Source: Parvularia atlantis (lineage: Eukaryota > Opisthokonta > Rotosphaerida). Taken from it: a stretch of DNA of 15,695 nt. The translations under genes were made by a program, and so were the position numbers. The stretch spans positions 1-15,695 of the forward strand of contig CALSCO010001024.1 of assembly GCA_943704415.1 (NCBI GenBank). Reading direction: 5' to 3'. The notes below the pieces were generated by a model. The model saw only the letters and a list, made by a program, of their open reading frames with translations, was not told the DNA's origin and ran no database searches. This document shows, in pieces, positions 1 through 11,270 of the stretch; position 1 is the first letter of the stretch, and each line of letters opens with the position of its first letter.

Positions 1-2038
<2,038 letters not shown>

Positions 2039-2079
2039 TGTGATCCTGTTCACAATGATGAAGAGATTTGCCTGCGATC

Positions 2080-2744
2080 ATGCCCGCACCGAAACCGCCG
2101 CCGCCATCCGCCGAGCCCGTCGTCACGCCGAGCGACCCCGTGCAGCACGACGCCGAGCTCACGTTCTTCCGCACGATGACGATCGCGCCGGGCCCGCACC
2201 GCGTCGACAGCGTACGCTGCACCGTCGGCGACGTCGTGCTGCTGCGCAACCCGGCCGCGGGCGCGCCGCCGTTCGTGGCGCAGCTCGAGCTCGTCTTCCA
2301 GGACGTGGCCACGCGGCGCGTGTTCTGCGAGGTCCGGTGGTTCTACCGCGTGAGCGACACGGTGCTGCGAATTGGCAGCGGCACGGCCGGCGCGAGCGGG
2401 ACAATGTGGGCGCCGCTCGGGCTGCCGTGGGACTTTGAGCCGAGCGACGTGCGCGCGGCGGCTCGCATGCGCATCGAAGACGCGCGACTACTTACGCGGC
2501 GCTCGGCCGGCAGGACGAGGTGTTCGAGTCGTCGCACCGCGACATCAATCCGGCCGAGGTCGTCATCGACAAGTGCACCGTGCTCACGTTCGCGCAGTAC
2601 GCACGCCTCGCCAAGTCGGTCGCCCGCGCGGCCGTGACGGGCCTGGGCACGCCTGGGCTGCCGCCGCACACGTACTTCTGCCGCCTCGGCTACAACCCGG
2701 TCCGCTCGCGCTTCGTCGCGCTCACTGCGTCCAAGTTCGCCTAG
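2080..2744 (+). CDS. Small BAH-domain protein
   Basis: A 199-residue protein encoded by two exons, 2080-2448 and 2514-2744. The 65-nt intron has a GTGCGC donor and a GGCAG acceptor. Removing it joins WDFEPSD to DEVFESS, which restores a continuous bromo-adjacent homology fold. Visible BAH hallmarks are VGDVVLLRN (49-57), the EVRWFYR strand (84-90), the DEVFESSHRD segment (124-133), the DKCTVL strand (142-147) and the final YFCRLGYNPVRSRF (177-190). The domain fills nearly the whole protein after a proline-rich N-terminus. BAH modules read histones or nucleosomes in chromatin regulators, and one occurs in ORC1. No second domain is present here, so the partner cannot be named. I chose the first in-frame ATG; only 41 bp separate it from the MCM5 stop. 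Confidence 0.82.
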
Positions 2745-2770
2745 TCAGCCCGCCAAGTGCTGCATGTACA

Positions 2771-2778
2771 TATAAGAT
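2771..2778 (+). promoter_or_regulatory. TATA-like element upstream of the receptor gene
   Basis: TATAAGAT lies in the 202-bp gap between the BAH gene and the receptor gene, about 170 bp before the receptor ATG at 2947. A/T runs are rare in this GC-rich DNA, so the motif stands out. No transcript start can be read from the sequence. It could equally belong to the 3' end signals of the BAH gene. A second A-rich patch (CAAAAAATAG, about 2931-2940) lies directly before the ATG. Confidence 0.25.
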
Positions 2779-2946
2779 TTCCGCTGAACGTGCCTGCCGC
2801 CGCCACGCGCCGCCGCCACCGCCTCCTGTGCGCGCGCCCGGCACTCTGTAGCGCACCGCGCTGGCCCCCCCATCCGCCCCTTTGCTGACCACGCGCGCGC
2901 GCACACGCACACTGACAATCACCGCCTTGCCAAAAAATAGATCGCA

Positions 2947-5900
2947 ATGCGCGGCGTCCGAGTCGCCGTCACGCTCGCGCTGACGTTGGCGCTGGCGGGC
3001 GCGGTGGTGGGCGCGGCGGCGGCGTCGTGCGACGGCCTGCCGTTCGGGCGCGAGCTGGTGCGTGCCGCGCGGGGGCGGCGTGTGACCGCACGTGAGACGG
3101 CGCGTTTCATACCGCGCTCGCAGGACGAGTGCGGCGTGTGCGGCGGCGACGGCTCGTCGTGCGTCGGGTGTGATGGCGTGCCCAACAGCGGCCTCGTGCT
3201 CGACGCGTGCGGCGCGTGCGGCGGCAACGCGACGACGTCCTCCGGCTGCCGCCCCGTCACGGCCGACCAGATGATCGTCGTCGGCGCGACCTATATCCTT
3301 GTCACGGGCCAGCAGCTCGAGTTCACCGTCAACTTCTGCCTGCTTGACGGCGTGCCATGCGTCGGCGGCTTCGCCACCAGCCTCGGCGGCGGCACGTACC
3401 GCCTCCTGTTCAGTGCGCTGCAGGGCCTCTCTGTGGGCCAGTCGCTCACCGTCCGCACCGGCGTAACCCTCCTCGTCCGCCCGTTCGTCTCGGACACGAT
3501 CACCATCCCGCTGCGCCCGCTCCACCCGCGGCCCAACCAGGCCGGCGTGTTCTACGCGCTCTTCGCCAACGGCAACGTGACGATCGAGGACGGCGCGACG
3601 ATCGACGTCAGCGGCATGGGCTACGGCGGCGGTGCGCGCATTTTCCGGCTGACGGACCCGGCTCACGCGCGTCGTAATCGCCGCACAGGCGGCGGAGGCA
3701 CGGGCGAGCGCGACGAGGCGGCGTGCGACGACACGTGGGAGTTCCCCGGCGGTGGTGTCGCCCTCGGCCCCGTGGGCGGCGGCCTCCCGCGCAACAGCAG
3801 CGTCGTCGCGTCGACGACCGTGTTTGACACGTGCGGCCTGTACCAGCTCGGCGGCGATGGCGGCGGCAGCGGCGGTGCGTGTCTCGCGCGCGCGTGTGCC
3901 GCTCGCAGCGCCTGAGCAGAGGGCGCGCGCAGGCTCCAGCGGCCGCGGCTCATACGCCAACAACCCGAATGCGCTCGGGGGCGGGCGCGGCTTTGGCTCG
4001 TTTGGCGGCGTGGGCGGGCGCTACGTCAGCTCCAACGGGCGGTGCAACATCGACGGCAGCCCGGCCGCGTCGGGCGCCAACGGGCAGAAGGGCGGCTACC
4101 TGTTCATGGGCACGAACGGCGAGATCGGCACCGTGCACAACACAATCGGCACCGCGACCGTGTACATCGGTAGCGGCGGCGGCGGCGGCTCGGGCGGCCG
4201 CGCCGCACTGCCCTGTCTGACCTCGGCGTGCTCCGCCTGCTGCGGCTTTGGCCTGGGCGGCGAGGGCGGCGCGCCGCTGGACGGCCTCGGCATTGCCCAG
4301 GGCTGCGGCTCGGGTCGCGGCGGCTCGGGTGGCGCGGCGGGCGGTGGCGCAGTCGTGATCTACGGCAACAACGTCAACTTTTTCGGCAAGATCTACGCCG
4401 ACGGCGCGGGCGACGGCTCGAGCGACCGCGGCTACGGCGCCGGCGGCGGCGTCCTGCTCTTTGCGACGCGCCTCGTCGCCGTCGGCCCCAGCGCGCAGAT
4501 CTTCTCGCGCGGCGGCGGCGTCGCGCTCGACAACGGCGGCTCGGTCAAGATCCGCGCGACGACGTACCTGCCCAGCGCCCCCGCCGTCGCCGCCGTCGCC
4601 TCGGGCCGCGCCGGGGCGGTCTCGGTGTGCACGGGCACGACGTGCGTCGGCTGCGACGGCGTCTTCAGCTCGCCGCCGGCGCTGTACGACACCTGCGGCG
4701 TGTGCAACGGCAACGGTACGACGTGCCTGGTGTGCTCGGGCGGCGTCTACCCGGCCGTGCCCGTCTTCCCGAGCGACGTCGCGGGCTACACCAACGAGCG
4801 CGTGACTGTGCCGTTCACGGTCTACGTGCCCAAGACGTGCTCGGGCCGGCTGCGGCACGTCTTCACCGTGCGCAACGGCAACGACAACGTCGTCCTGACC
4901 ATCGACACGTACTCGCCCCGCCTCGTCCTCGAGCCATACGAGCTCGCCCCGGGCACATACACCGTCACGCTCGAGCTCGTCTCGCCGGGCCAGTTCGACA
5001 TCCGCCTCCCGCACAAGATGGGCTTGCGCATGATCAAGCCCAACATCGTCGTGCGCGCCAGCCCCGCCGGCAGCGCGCTCGACGTGCCCGCCGACCGCCC
5101 TTTCACGCTCAACCTGACCGAGTCCTTCAACCCTGCGGCGAGCCTGCCAGCCGACCAGCGCGACATCTCGTGCTCGTTCACGTGCTGCGTCGGCGTGGGC
5201 TCGTGCCTGCCGTGCTCAAACGTGCGCCATGGCCCGCTTGCCGCTGTGCACTGACATCGCGCGTGCCACCAGCTGCTGCCCGACGGCTCGTGTGCACTGC
5301 GCATCGGCAGCAGCTTCCTGCAGGAGCTCGTTTCGGGCGGGCAGCCGCTGAATGTGAACGCGCAGGTCACATCGCCGAGTGCGTCGGCGCCGGCCACGTA
5401 CTCAACCTCGCTCAACCTGCGCGCGACGCTGGCGTACACCGTGGCCGTGCGTGTGGTGCAGCGCTTCCCCGCCGCGCCCCGTGACGTGCGCTGGCGCGCA
5501 GATCAACCAAGTCAACGCCGGGCCGTACGGCACGACGGGCGTGGACGTGCCTGTGGTACTGCAGACCGTGCTCTCGGGCACAGCAGTGGCACCCGTGCGC
5601 TTTGCGTGGTCGTGCAGCATGTCGAGCGAGTGCCCGAGCATGGCGAACCCGGTACGCGCGTCCGCGATCGCCCGCCATGCCGCACACCCCTCACGAAGCG
5701 CGACAGACGCTGTTCACGTCGCCGGTCAACGCCTCGCTCCTCGCCGTCCCTGCCGGCGTGTTTACGGCCAATGCGGGCGACGTGCTCTTCACGGTCACAG
5801 TGACCGACGGGTCGGCGCAAGCGGCCGTGACGGCCTCGGCGCTCGTGCGCTTCTCGCCGCCGGTGCGCGCGTGCATGCTGCGAGCGGCGCGGTCGCTGAC

Positions 5901-8900
5901 GTTGCGCGTGTCAGCCCACCGGCAACAATCTCTACACCAACGTCAATCCGTCCAACACGGTCTCGCTCGCGCTCAACAACTGGTACAACGCGTCGTACTC
6001 GACGCCGATGCTGTACAACTTTGGCTTTGCACTGGGCGATGTGCGTGTGGGCCACACGGCCGCTGTTGCTGTGCGTCTGACGCGGGTGCCGCACAGGACG
6101 TCGCGTACAGCGCGCCCTCGCCCGCGATCATCTGGCTGTCGGCGCGCCCGGGCACGCAGGCGTACTTTGTGACGACGCCCAAGCTCGCCCCGGGCACGTA
6201 CACCTTCTTCGGCGTTGTGACGGCGGACTAGTGCGCGTCGCGTTGCTCACGCGCCTACGGCCACCCTCCGCCTGACGCGCGCAATCGCAGCTTTGTGGGC
6301 GCGCCGACATCGGTCGTGACGACGGCCACGGCGACGATCGGCGGCAGCGCGCCTAGCACGCCGGCGCAGGTGTTTGCGTTCCTGCAGGGCAGCTTCGCGG
6401 CACTCGCGCAGGCGCAGGCGCAGAGCGACTCGGCGGCCGTGGCTGCACAGGTGCGCGCACACACACACGCATGCCGTTCGTCACCCATTCGCGTGAGCAG
6501 GCCCAGCTGCTGCTGCAGCAACTCAACACCGCCGACCCGGCTACGCTCACACCCGCCGAGCGCGCGACGGCGACGTCCCTGCGCGAGCAGCTCATCAGCG
6601 CGATCGTCTCCAGCACCGACCCGAGCGATCCAGTGCGCTCTGACCGGCTGCCAGCGTGCCGTATGCTCACCCGCGCGCTCAGGCGGCCGTGGCCCAGGCG
6701 TTGGGCGCGCTCGCAATGGGGACGTCTGTGCCGTCGCAGATCAGCGACGACGCGTTCGCCGCGCTCGTCGACTTTCTGTCGGCAGCCGGCCCGTCGGCCA
6801 ACACGCCCGCGGCGGCGCAGTCGCTGGTGGGCGTGATCGACGGCCTCCTGCTAAGCCGCCTGCCGGTGCCGCCGGCGACCGTGGGCAGCTTCAACGCGAG
6901 CGCGTACACCAACACGACGATCGGCCTGTCGCGCAACGACTCGCTCGCGCTGCAGGAGAGCCTGCGCGAGTGCCTGCACGCGCTCACGGAGACGCTCGTG
7001 TGCGGCGAGAGCCCCGTGACGCTTGAGGGCCAGGCGATCCGCGCGGCGGTGCAGTCGGTCGAGTCGGCCGCGGGGCTGGACCTGGGCCTGGGCGGCGGCG
7101 CGGTCTCGCTCGGGTCGACGTTCAACACGGGCACGTGCGACTCGTACCAATACGTCGAGCAGAACTTCAACCCCAACTCGTTCGCTGCGGGCACGGGCAA
7201 CTGGACGATCCTGACGACGGTTGTGACGCTCGAGTTTTACAACGAGGGCGGCGCGCTCGTGGCCGTCAACGGGCTCAACGAGACGTCGGCCGTCACGCTC
7301 TCGTTTCCGTACGCGGACGCGCGCAACCCAAACGTGACGTGCGTGTTCTGGAATGTGGCAACACTGGCGTGGCTCCAGGCGGGCTGCACCAAGTCGCCCC
7401 TGACAACGGACGACCTGCTCGTGTGCACGTGCACGCACCTGACCCAGTTCTCGATCGGCCAGCTGACGATCCAAATCAACACGATCATCATCCCGACCCA
7501 GATCAACTTTCAGTCCAAGGGCCTGATCGCGGCCTGGTCCACGCTCGGCGCGCTCGTCGGCGTGTACATCCTCCTGGCCATCTTCGCCATCTACAAGGAC
7601 CGCCAGCGCGCGCTCGCTGCGCGCAAGCCCTCGTCCGAGGAGGTCGTCCTGTTCATCCACAAGGTCTACACGCTCTACCAGCAGCCCGTGCCGGCGCGCG
7701 TGCTCACGACGCACCACCTGGACGACTGGAAGGAGGCGTACGGGTACCACTTCTGGCCGAACGGTGTGCGCGCGCGGCCGCCCCGCCCCGCCTTGTTCAC
7801 GCGCTCACCGCACGGCGCGCACGCCCAGGCACCAAGCTCACGTTTTGGCAGAAGGTCAAGATGGCCGTGCGCTTCGGCTTCCGCTACAACCACAACTACG
7901 TCTCGATCTTCTTCCCGCCACTGTCGATGTCGTCGCGGCTCGCGCGGGCCACCGTGACCATGAGCATGCTCTTCGTCAACCTGGCCATCTCGGCCGTGTT
8001 CTTCCAGTACACGACCAACTCGTTCGACCCCGAGTCGATCGGCCTGAAGATCATCGTCGGGTGCGCACCGCGTTGCGGCCGTGCGCTTCTGGCTGACCGT
8101 GGGTGCGGGCGCGCGGCGGGGTGCAGCTTCTTGACGTCGATCATCACGTTTGTGCCATTCGCCGCGGTGCAGTTCATGTTTAAGCACGTCGACGCCGAGC
8201 GCGAGTACAACGAAAAGGCGCGCAAGGCGTTTGTGCTCGAGCTCGAGTCGCTGCGCACGAGCACGATGTCGCTCGACCTGACCAAGGTGCAGCTGAACGA
8301 CGACAGCAACGCGCCCATCACCGGCGACGCCAAGTCGGCCCACGACATCACGATCCGCCGCAGTAGCACCGTGCACACGGTCAAGTCGAGCACGAGCGTG
8401 CCAGAGTCGCTGTCGGACAAGGGCACGGCGCCGGCCAGGGCCGAGGTGGCGGCGTCGGCGCAGCCGGTCAAGTCGAGCACGAGCGTGGCCGAGTCGCTGT
8501 CGGAGACCGGCAAGCCGGCCGCAGTAGTCTCGGGCTCGATGGACCTGCTGTCGCCGTCGCACGCGACCCTGCGCGGCAGGTCGGGCCGGCCGCGCAGCAA
8601 GAGCCCGTCGGTGGCCAGCGACCTCAAGGACGCCGGCGCGGGCGAGGCCAGCGTTCCGGAAGGGGACAAGGCCAAGAAGCGCAAGGCCAAGCGCGCCGAC
8701 GGAGACAAGGCGCACGACGACGACGCCGACGCGATGCCGGCACTGGCGAGCGCGGACGAAGGCCAGCCTAGCGCGGGCGACGGGTCCACGCAGACGCGCA
8801 AGCGGTCGAGCAAGAAGCGCGCGAGCCGGCCCGTGAGCACGATCAGCGCAGGCAGCGGCGACAGCACAGCCAGGCCGGCGCCCGAGTCGCCCGTCGACGG

Positions 8901-9685
8901 CGCACCGAGCTTTGTGCTGCACGTGGACGAGTCGGTGACCGGTGGCAACAGCAGCAACGGCGCGCCGTCGATGGTGCGTGTCGAGAGCTTCACCAACGTG
9001 GCAGCGCTCGGCCGCAACGACACCGTGTCGTCCAAGAAGAGCGGCTCGACGCTCGAGCGCAACGACACGGTGGCGTCCAAGGCGAGCAGCGCGGCGCTCA
9101 ACCCTGGCAGCGGCGGCAAGGTGGCGCCGGCGGCCAGCGGCGACGTCGAGGCCGGCGAGAAGAAGCCCAAGCTGGAGGAGATGGTCTCGGTCGGGTTCTT
9201 AGACTTCCTCATGCCGTTCTGGGTCGAGTACATCCTCTACGTGCTCACGTTCCTGCTGGCGATCGCGGGCTTTGTTGTGACGGCGCTGTGCGTGCGCTGT
9301 GCGTCCTCGCGGTACCACGTGGCTAACTGCGCACGCGCGCAGCTACGGTGTCTCGGCCGACGCGATCGACCCGACCAACCAGCTGGTGCGTGCTGCCGTC
9401 CGAGCGCAGCGCTCGTGCACGTCGCTGATGATGGCCGCGCGCCCGCAGACGATCGCCTGGATCGAGTCGTTCCTGATCGCCGTGGCCGTCAACGTGCTGC
9501 TGCTGCAGACGATGCAGGTGCGCGGCGTGACACACTGGCGTGCACTTGAGCGGCGCGTGACCGCGCGCCTCCCGCAGGCGATCATCGGCACGCTGCTCAC
9601 GACGCTGATCGGCTCCATCACGACCCTCGGCACCGCGCTCGCGCTGCTCATCGGCTCGGCCGCGATCAACATGCAGGGCAACTGA
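2947..9685 (+). CDS. Polycystin-1-like REJ/GAIN-GPS receptor lacking PLAT and channel
   Basis: Exons: 2947-3057, 3124-3631, 3689-3874, 3933-5221, 5273-5446, 5502-5651, 5707-5862, 5915-6040, 6097-6230, 6291-6450, 6501-6632, 6683-7763, 7829-8060, 8127-9287, 9343-9385, 9449-9517, 9578-9685; about 1,939 residues. Order: signal peptide (1-26); cysteine motif with CGVCGGDGSSC and CGACGG (27-75); beta-rich segment (80-190); glycine-rich, beta-helix-like region (190-490) with GATIDVSG; second cysteine motif (500-545); REJ-like region (to about 945); GAIN helices; GPS motif from C1262, cleavage triad HLT at 1294-1296; TM1 (1322-1346); TM2 (1444-1465); TM3 (1476-1498); 345-residue Ser/Lys-rich loop; TM4 (1844-1867); TM5 (1883-1904); terminal hydrophobic stretch to 1937. 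The membrane part resembles polycystin-1 TM1-TM5. TM1 and TM2 lie about 100 residues apart, leaving no room for PLAT, and no channel segments follow. Expected role: surface receptor or adhesion molecule, self-cleaved at GPS. Five introns (66, 57, 66, 63, 60 nt) are stop-free multiples of three and could be coding. Confidence 0.8.
8380..8511 (+). repeat. Duplicated 45-nt unit in receptor cytoplasmic loop
   Basis: Two near-identical 45-nt copies, at 8380-8424 and 8467-8511, start 87 nt apart within the loop between TM3 and TM4. Both encode VKSSTSV-x-ESLS followed by an acidic residue and a small residue. The first 21 bases of each copy are identical. The serine clusters are plausible phosphorylation sites, but that is inference. 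Confidence 0.8.
9013..9087 (+). repeat. Duplicated RNDTV-x-SK-x-S unit in receptor loop
   Basis: Two 30-nt copies, 9013-9042 and 9058-9087, encode RNDTVSSKKS and RNDTVASKAS. They lie about 500 bases downstream of the first duplicated pair in the same cytoplasmic loop. Each resembles a basophilic kinase site, with an arginine three residues before a threonine. Confidence 0.75.
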
Positions 9686-9760
9686 GACCGCGCACCGCTT
9701 TGCTTGCTTGCCGTTGTTTTTTGTTTTTGCTCCTGCCGCACCTGCACCATCCCCGCGCGC
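9686..9760. other. Convergent 3' gap with T-rich tract
   Basis: Only 75 bp separate the stop of the receptor (+) from that of MPC1 (-). The gap carries a T-rich tract at about 9714-9729, unusual in this DNA. It probably serves 3' end formation for the receptor transcript. No canonical AATAAA is visible. Confidence 0.35.
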
Positions 9761-10390
9761 TCACGACGACGACGCGTGTGACGGGCCGGGCGCGACGGCC
9801 GCGGGCGCCTGGGCGGCGGCGTGCTTGAGCGCGACGGCTTGCCGCTCGCTCTCGGTCATGTAGCTACCGCGCGTTTGTGAGCGCGCGTCACCAGGCGCAG
9901 CGGCGCACGCACTAGTTGTACTGGATGTAGCGCGCGGCCTGGACGATCTGCACCGTCTCGTTCGTGACGTGCACGGCCAGCAGGAGCGGGTTCCACGGCA
10001 CGACCTTGACCGAGAAGCGCATGAACAGGCCCGAGTAGATCATGAGCGCTGCACGCGCCGTCGGCGTAAGCCTCAAGCGGTGTGCGCGGCAGCGGCAGCG
10101 GCGGCGGCGCACCGAGCGTCATGTTGGGGCTGATGATCTCGGGGCTCTTCTGCATGTCCACGATGCCCGCCAGCGGCAGGCTCCAGTTTGCGACTGCGCG
10201 CGGGTGCGCCGCGTGAGAACCGAGCGTTCGCCGCCGCCGCCGGGGCGCGGACCGGGGCCCCAGAAGTGCTGTGTGTGTGCGTGCGCGTCAGCGTGCACGT
10301 TCGCGGTGCGCGTTCGCGGTGCGCGCGCGTGGGCGGCCGCACCGTGCTCGTGAGGTAGCGCCCCCACGCCATGCCGCCGGGCGCAGGCAT
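9761..10390 (-). CDS. MPC1: Mitochondrial pyruvate carrier subunit 1
   Basis: MPC1 pairs with an MPC2 subunit in the mitochondrial inner membrane to import pyruvate. Minus-strand exons: 10390-10343, 10268-10253, 10193-10113, 10048-9913, 9863-9761; 127 residues, against about 109 in human. Family hallmarks are [20 protein letters not shown], the DMQKSPEIIS segment, MTLALMIYSGLFMRF and the region around HVTNETVQIVQAARYI. The second exon is only 16 nt and is needed to complete HFWGPV. The fourth intron (9912-9864) begins inside an apparent TAG stop. Its GTGCGTGCGC donor, CTCAC motif and GGTAG acceptor match the other introns. Splicing adds a 34-codon, alanine-rich tail, while retention would end the protein at 93 residues. 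The start ATG at 10390 is divergent from the XRCC2-like gene. Confidence 0.9.
10298..10323. repeat. Perfect 13-bp tandem duplication in MPC1 intron 1
   Basis: The 13-bp unit CGTTCGCGGTGCG occurs twice head to tail (10298-10310 and 10311-10323), inside the first MPC1 intron. At 74 nt this is the longest intron I placed in the window. The copies probably arose by slippage and may explain its extra length. Confidence 0.8.
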
Positions 10391-10437
10391 CGCGGATGCG
10401 GAGGCCACGCTGGGGATTTGCAGCGCGGCGCCGCCGA
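10391..10437. promoter_or_regulatory. 47-bp divergent start region between MPC1 and XRCC2-like
   Basis: The start codons of MPC1 (-, 10390) and the XRCC2-like gene (+, 10438) are 47 bp apart. Both 5' leaders and any core promoter must overlap here or extend into the other gene. No TATA box or other known element is visible. An in-frame upstream ATG at 10396 would shrink the gap to 5 bp. Confidence 0.5.
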
Positions 10438-11238
10438 ATGCAGCCCGCGGCGACTGTCACGCTCCTCGAGCTCGCCGCCGATCCGTCCGTCTCGGCGCGC
10501 GCCCGCGACGCCCCCGCCGACGCCGACGCCGACGACCCGCGCCCGCCCTTCTTGCGCGCGCTGCCCGCGCCCGGTGCCGTCGTCGAGCTCGCCGGGCCCA
10601 CCGGCACGGCCAAGACCGCGGCGCTGACGGCGATGGCGGCCCGCGCGGCGCTCGCCACACGCGACGTGCTCTACGTCGACCTCGACGCCAAGCTGAGCGT
10701 GCTGCGCCTGGCCGAGCTGGTCGACGCCGGTGCGCGGCGCGCGGCCGTGGTCGCCGATGAGGCTGCGCTGCAGCGCGTCGTGGCGGCAGCGCTGGCGCGC
10801 GTGCGCGTCGTGCGGTGCGCGGCGTGGCGCGACGCCGTGGCGGCCATCGACCGCGCGGCCGAGGGTGCGAGCGCGCAGTCGCCGTCGCTGCTCGTGCTGC
10901 TCGACGCCGTGTCGTGGTCGTACTGGAGCGACAAGCTGCTCGGGCAGACGCGCGACCGCCAGGCCGTACACGAGCGCGAGCTCGTCGCCGCCCTGCGCCG
11001 GCTCGTCAAGGCGCGCCCGACCGCCGTGGTCGCGGCCAAGGCGATGCTGCTCGCCCAGCGCGAGGTCATGTCGCCGTCGTGGGCCGCGCTCGTCACGCAC
11101 CGCTACAGCCTCACGACCGAGCGCGGGCACATCCGCGCGACGCAGACCCAGCCGCGCGCCGGCACCGCGTGGTCGTTCGCCGTGACTGACGCCGGGCTCG
11201 TGAGCGACGGCGAGCTGCACGCGTTCGACGCGCGGTGA
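10438..11238 (+). CDS. XRCC2: XRCC2-like RAD51 paralogue
   Basis: A single-exon gene for 266 residues, close to the roughly 280 of human XRCC2. XRCC2 works in the BCDX2 complex of RAD51 paralogues in homologous recombination. Visible RecA-core features are Walker A GPTGTAKT at 53-60, VLYVDLDAKLSVLRLAEL in the position of the second XRCC2 strand-helix block, and Walker B LLVLLD ending at D156, followed by SWSYWSDKLLGQ. A final SWAALVTHRYSL segment matches the XRCC2 C-terminal part. The Walker A has alanine where glycine normally precedes the lysine. I prefer ATG 10438; ATG 10396 is in frame and adds 14 mostly basic residues. It is the only gene here without introns, and its stop is 32 bp from the convergent NUBPL stop. 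Another RAD51 paralogue is possible, but length and the Walker B region favour XRCC2. Confidence 0.72.
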   Translation: MQPAATVTLLELAADPSVSARARDAPADADADDPRPPFLRALPAPGAVVELAGPTGTAKTAALTAMAARAALATRDVLYVDLDAKLSVLRLAELVDAGARRAAVVADEAALQRVVAAALARVRVVRCAAWRDAVAAIDRAAEGASAQSPSLLVLLDAVSWSYWSDKLLGQTRDRQAVHERELVAALRRLVKARPTAVVAAKAMLLAQREVMSPSWAALVTHRYSLTTERGHIRATQTQPRAGTAWSFAVTDAGLVSDGELHAFDAR

Positions 11239-11270
11239 CCATGCGGTACATGAGCGTGTACAGTTGAATG

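Noticed and set aside
2722-3963. 413-codon open frame on the minus strand opposite the BAH and receptor genes
   Set aside because: Stop codons are rare by chance in such GC-rich DNA. The frame has low-complexity Ala/Arg/Val composition, ignores the clear plus-strand exons, and matches no family I know.
10396-10437. Upstream in-frame ATG for the XRCC2-like gene
   Set aside because: It would add a short basic stretch with no counterpart in XRCC2 and leave only 5 bp to the MPC1 start. It is kept as an alternative, not the main call.
10119-10658. 179-codon minus-strand frame reaching across the MPC1/XRCC2-like divergent region
   Set aside because: It contains parts of MPC1 exons 2 and 3 in one or another frame only by chance. 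The conserved MPC1 blocks require splicing between frames.
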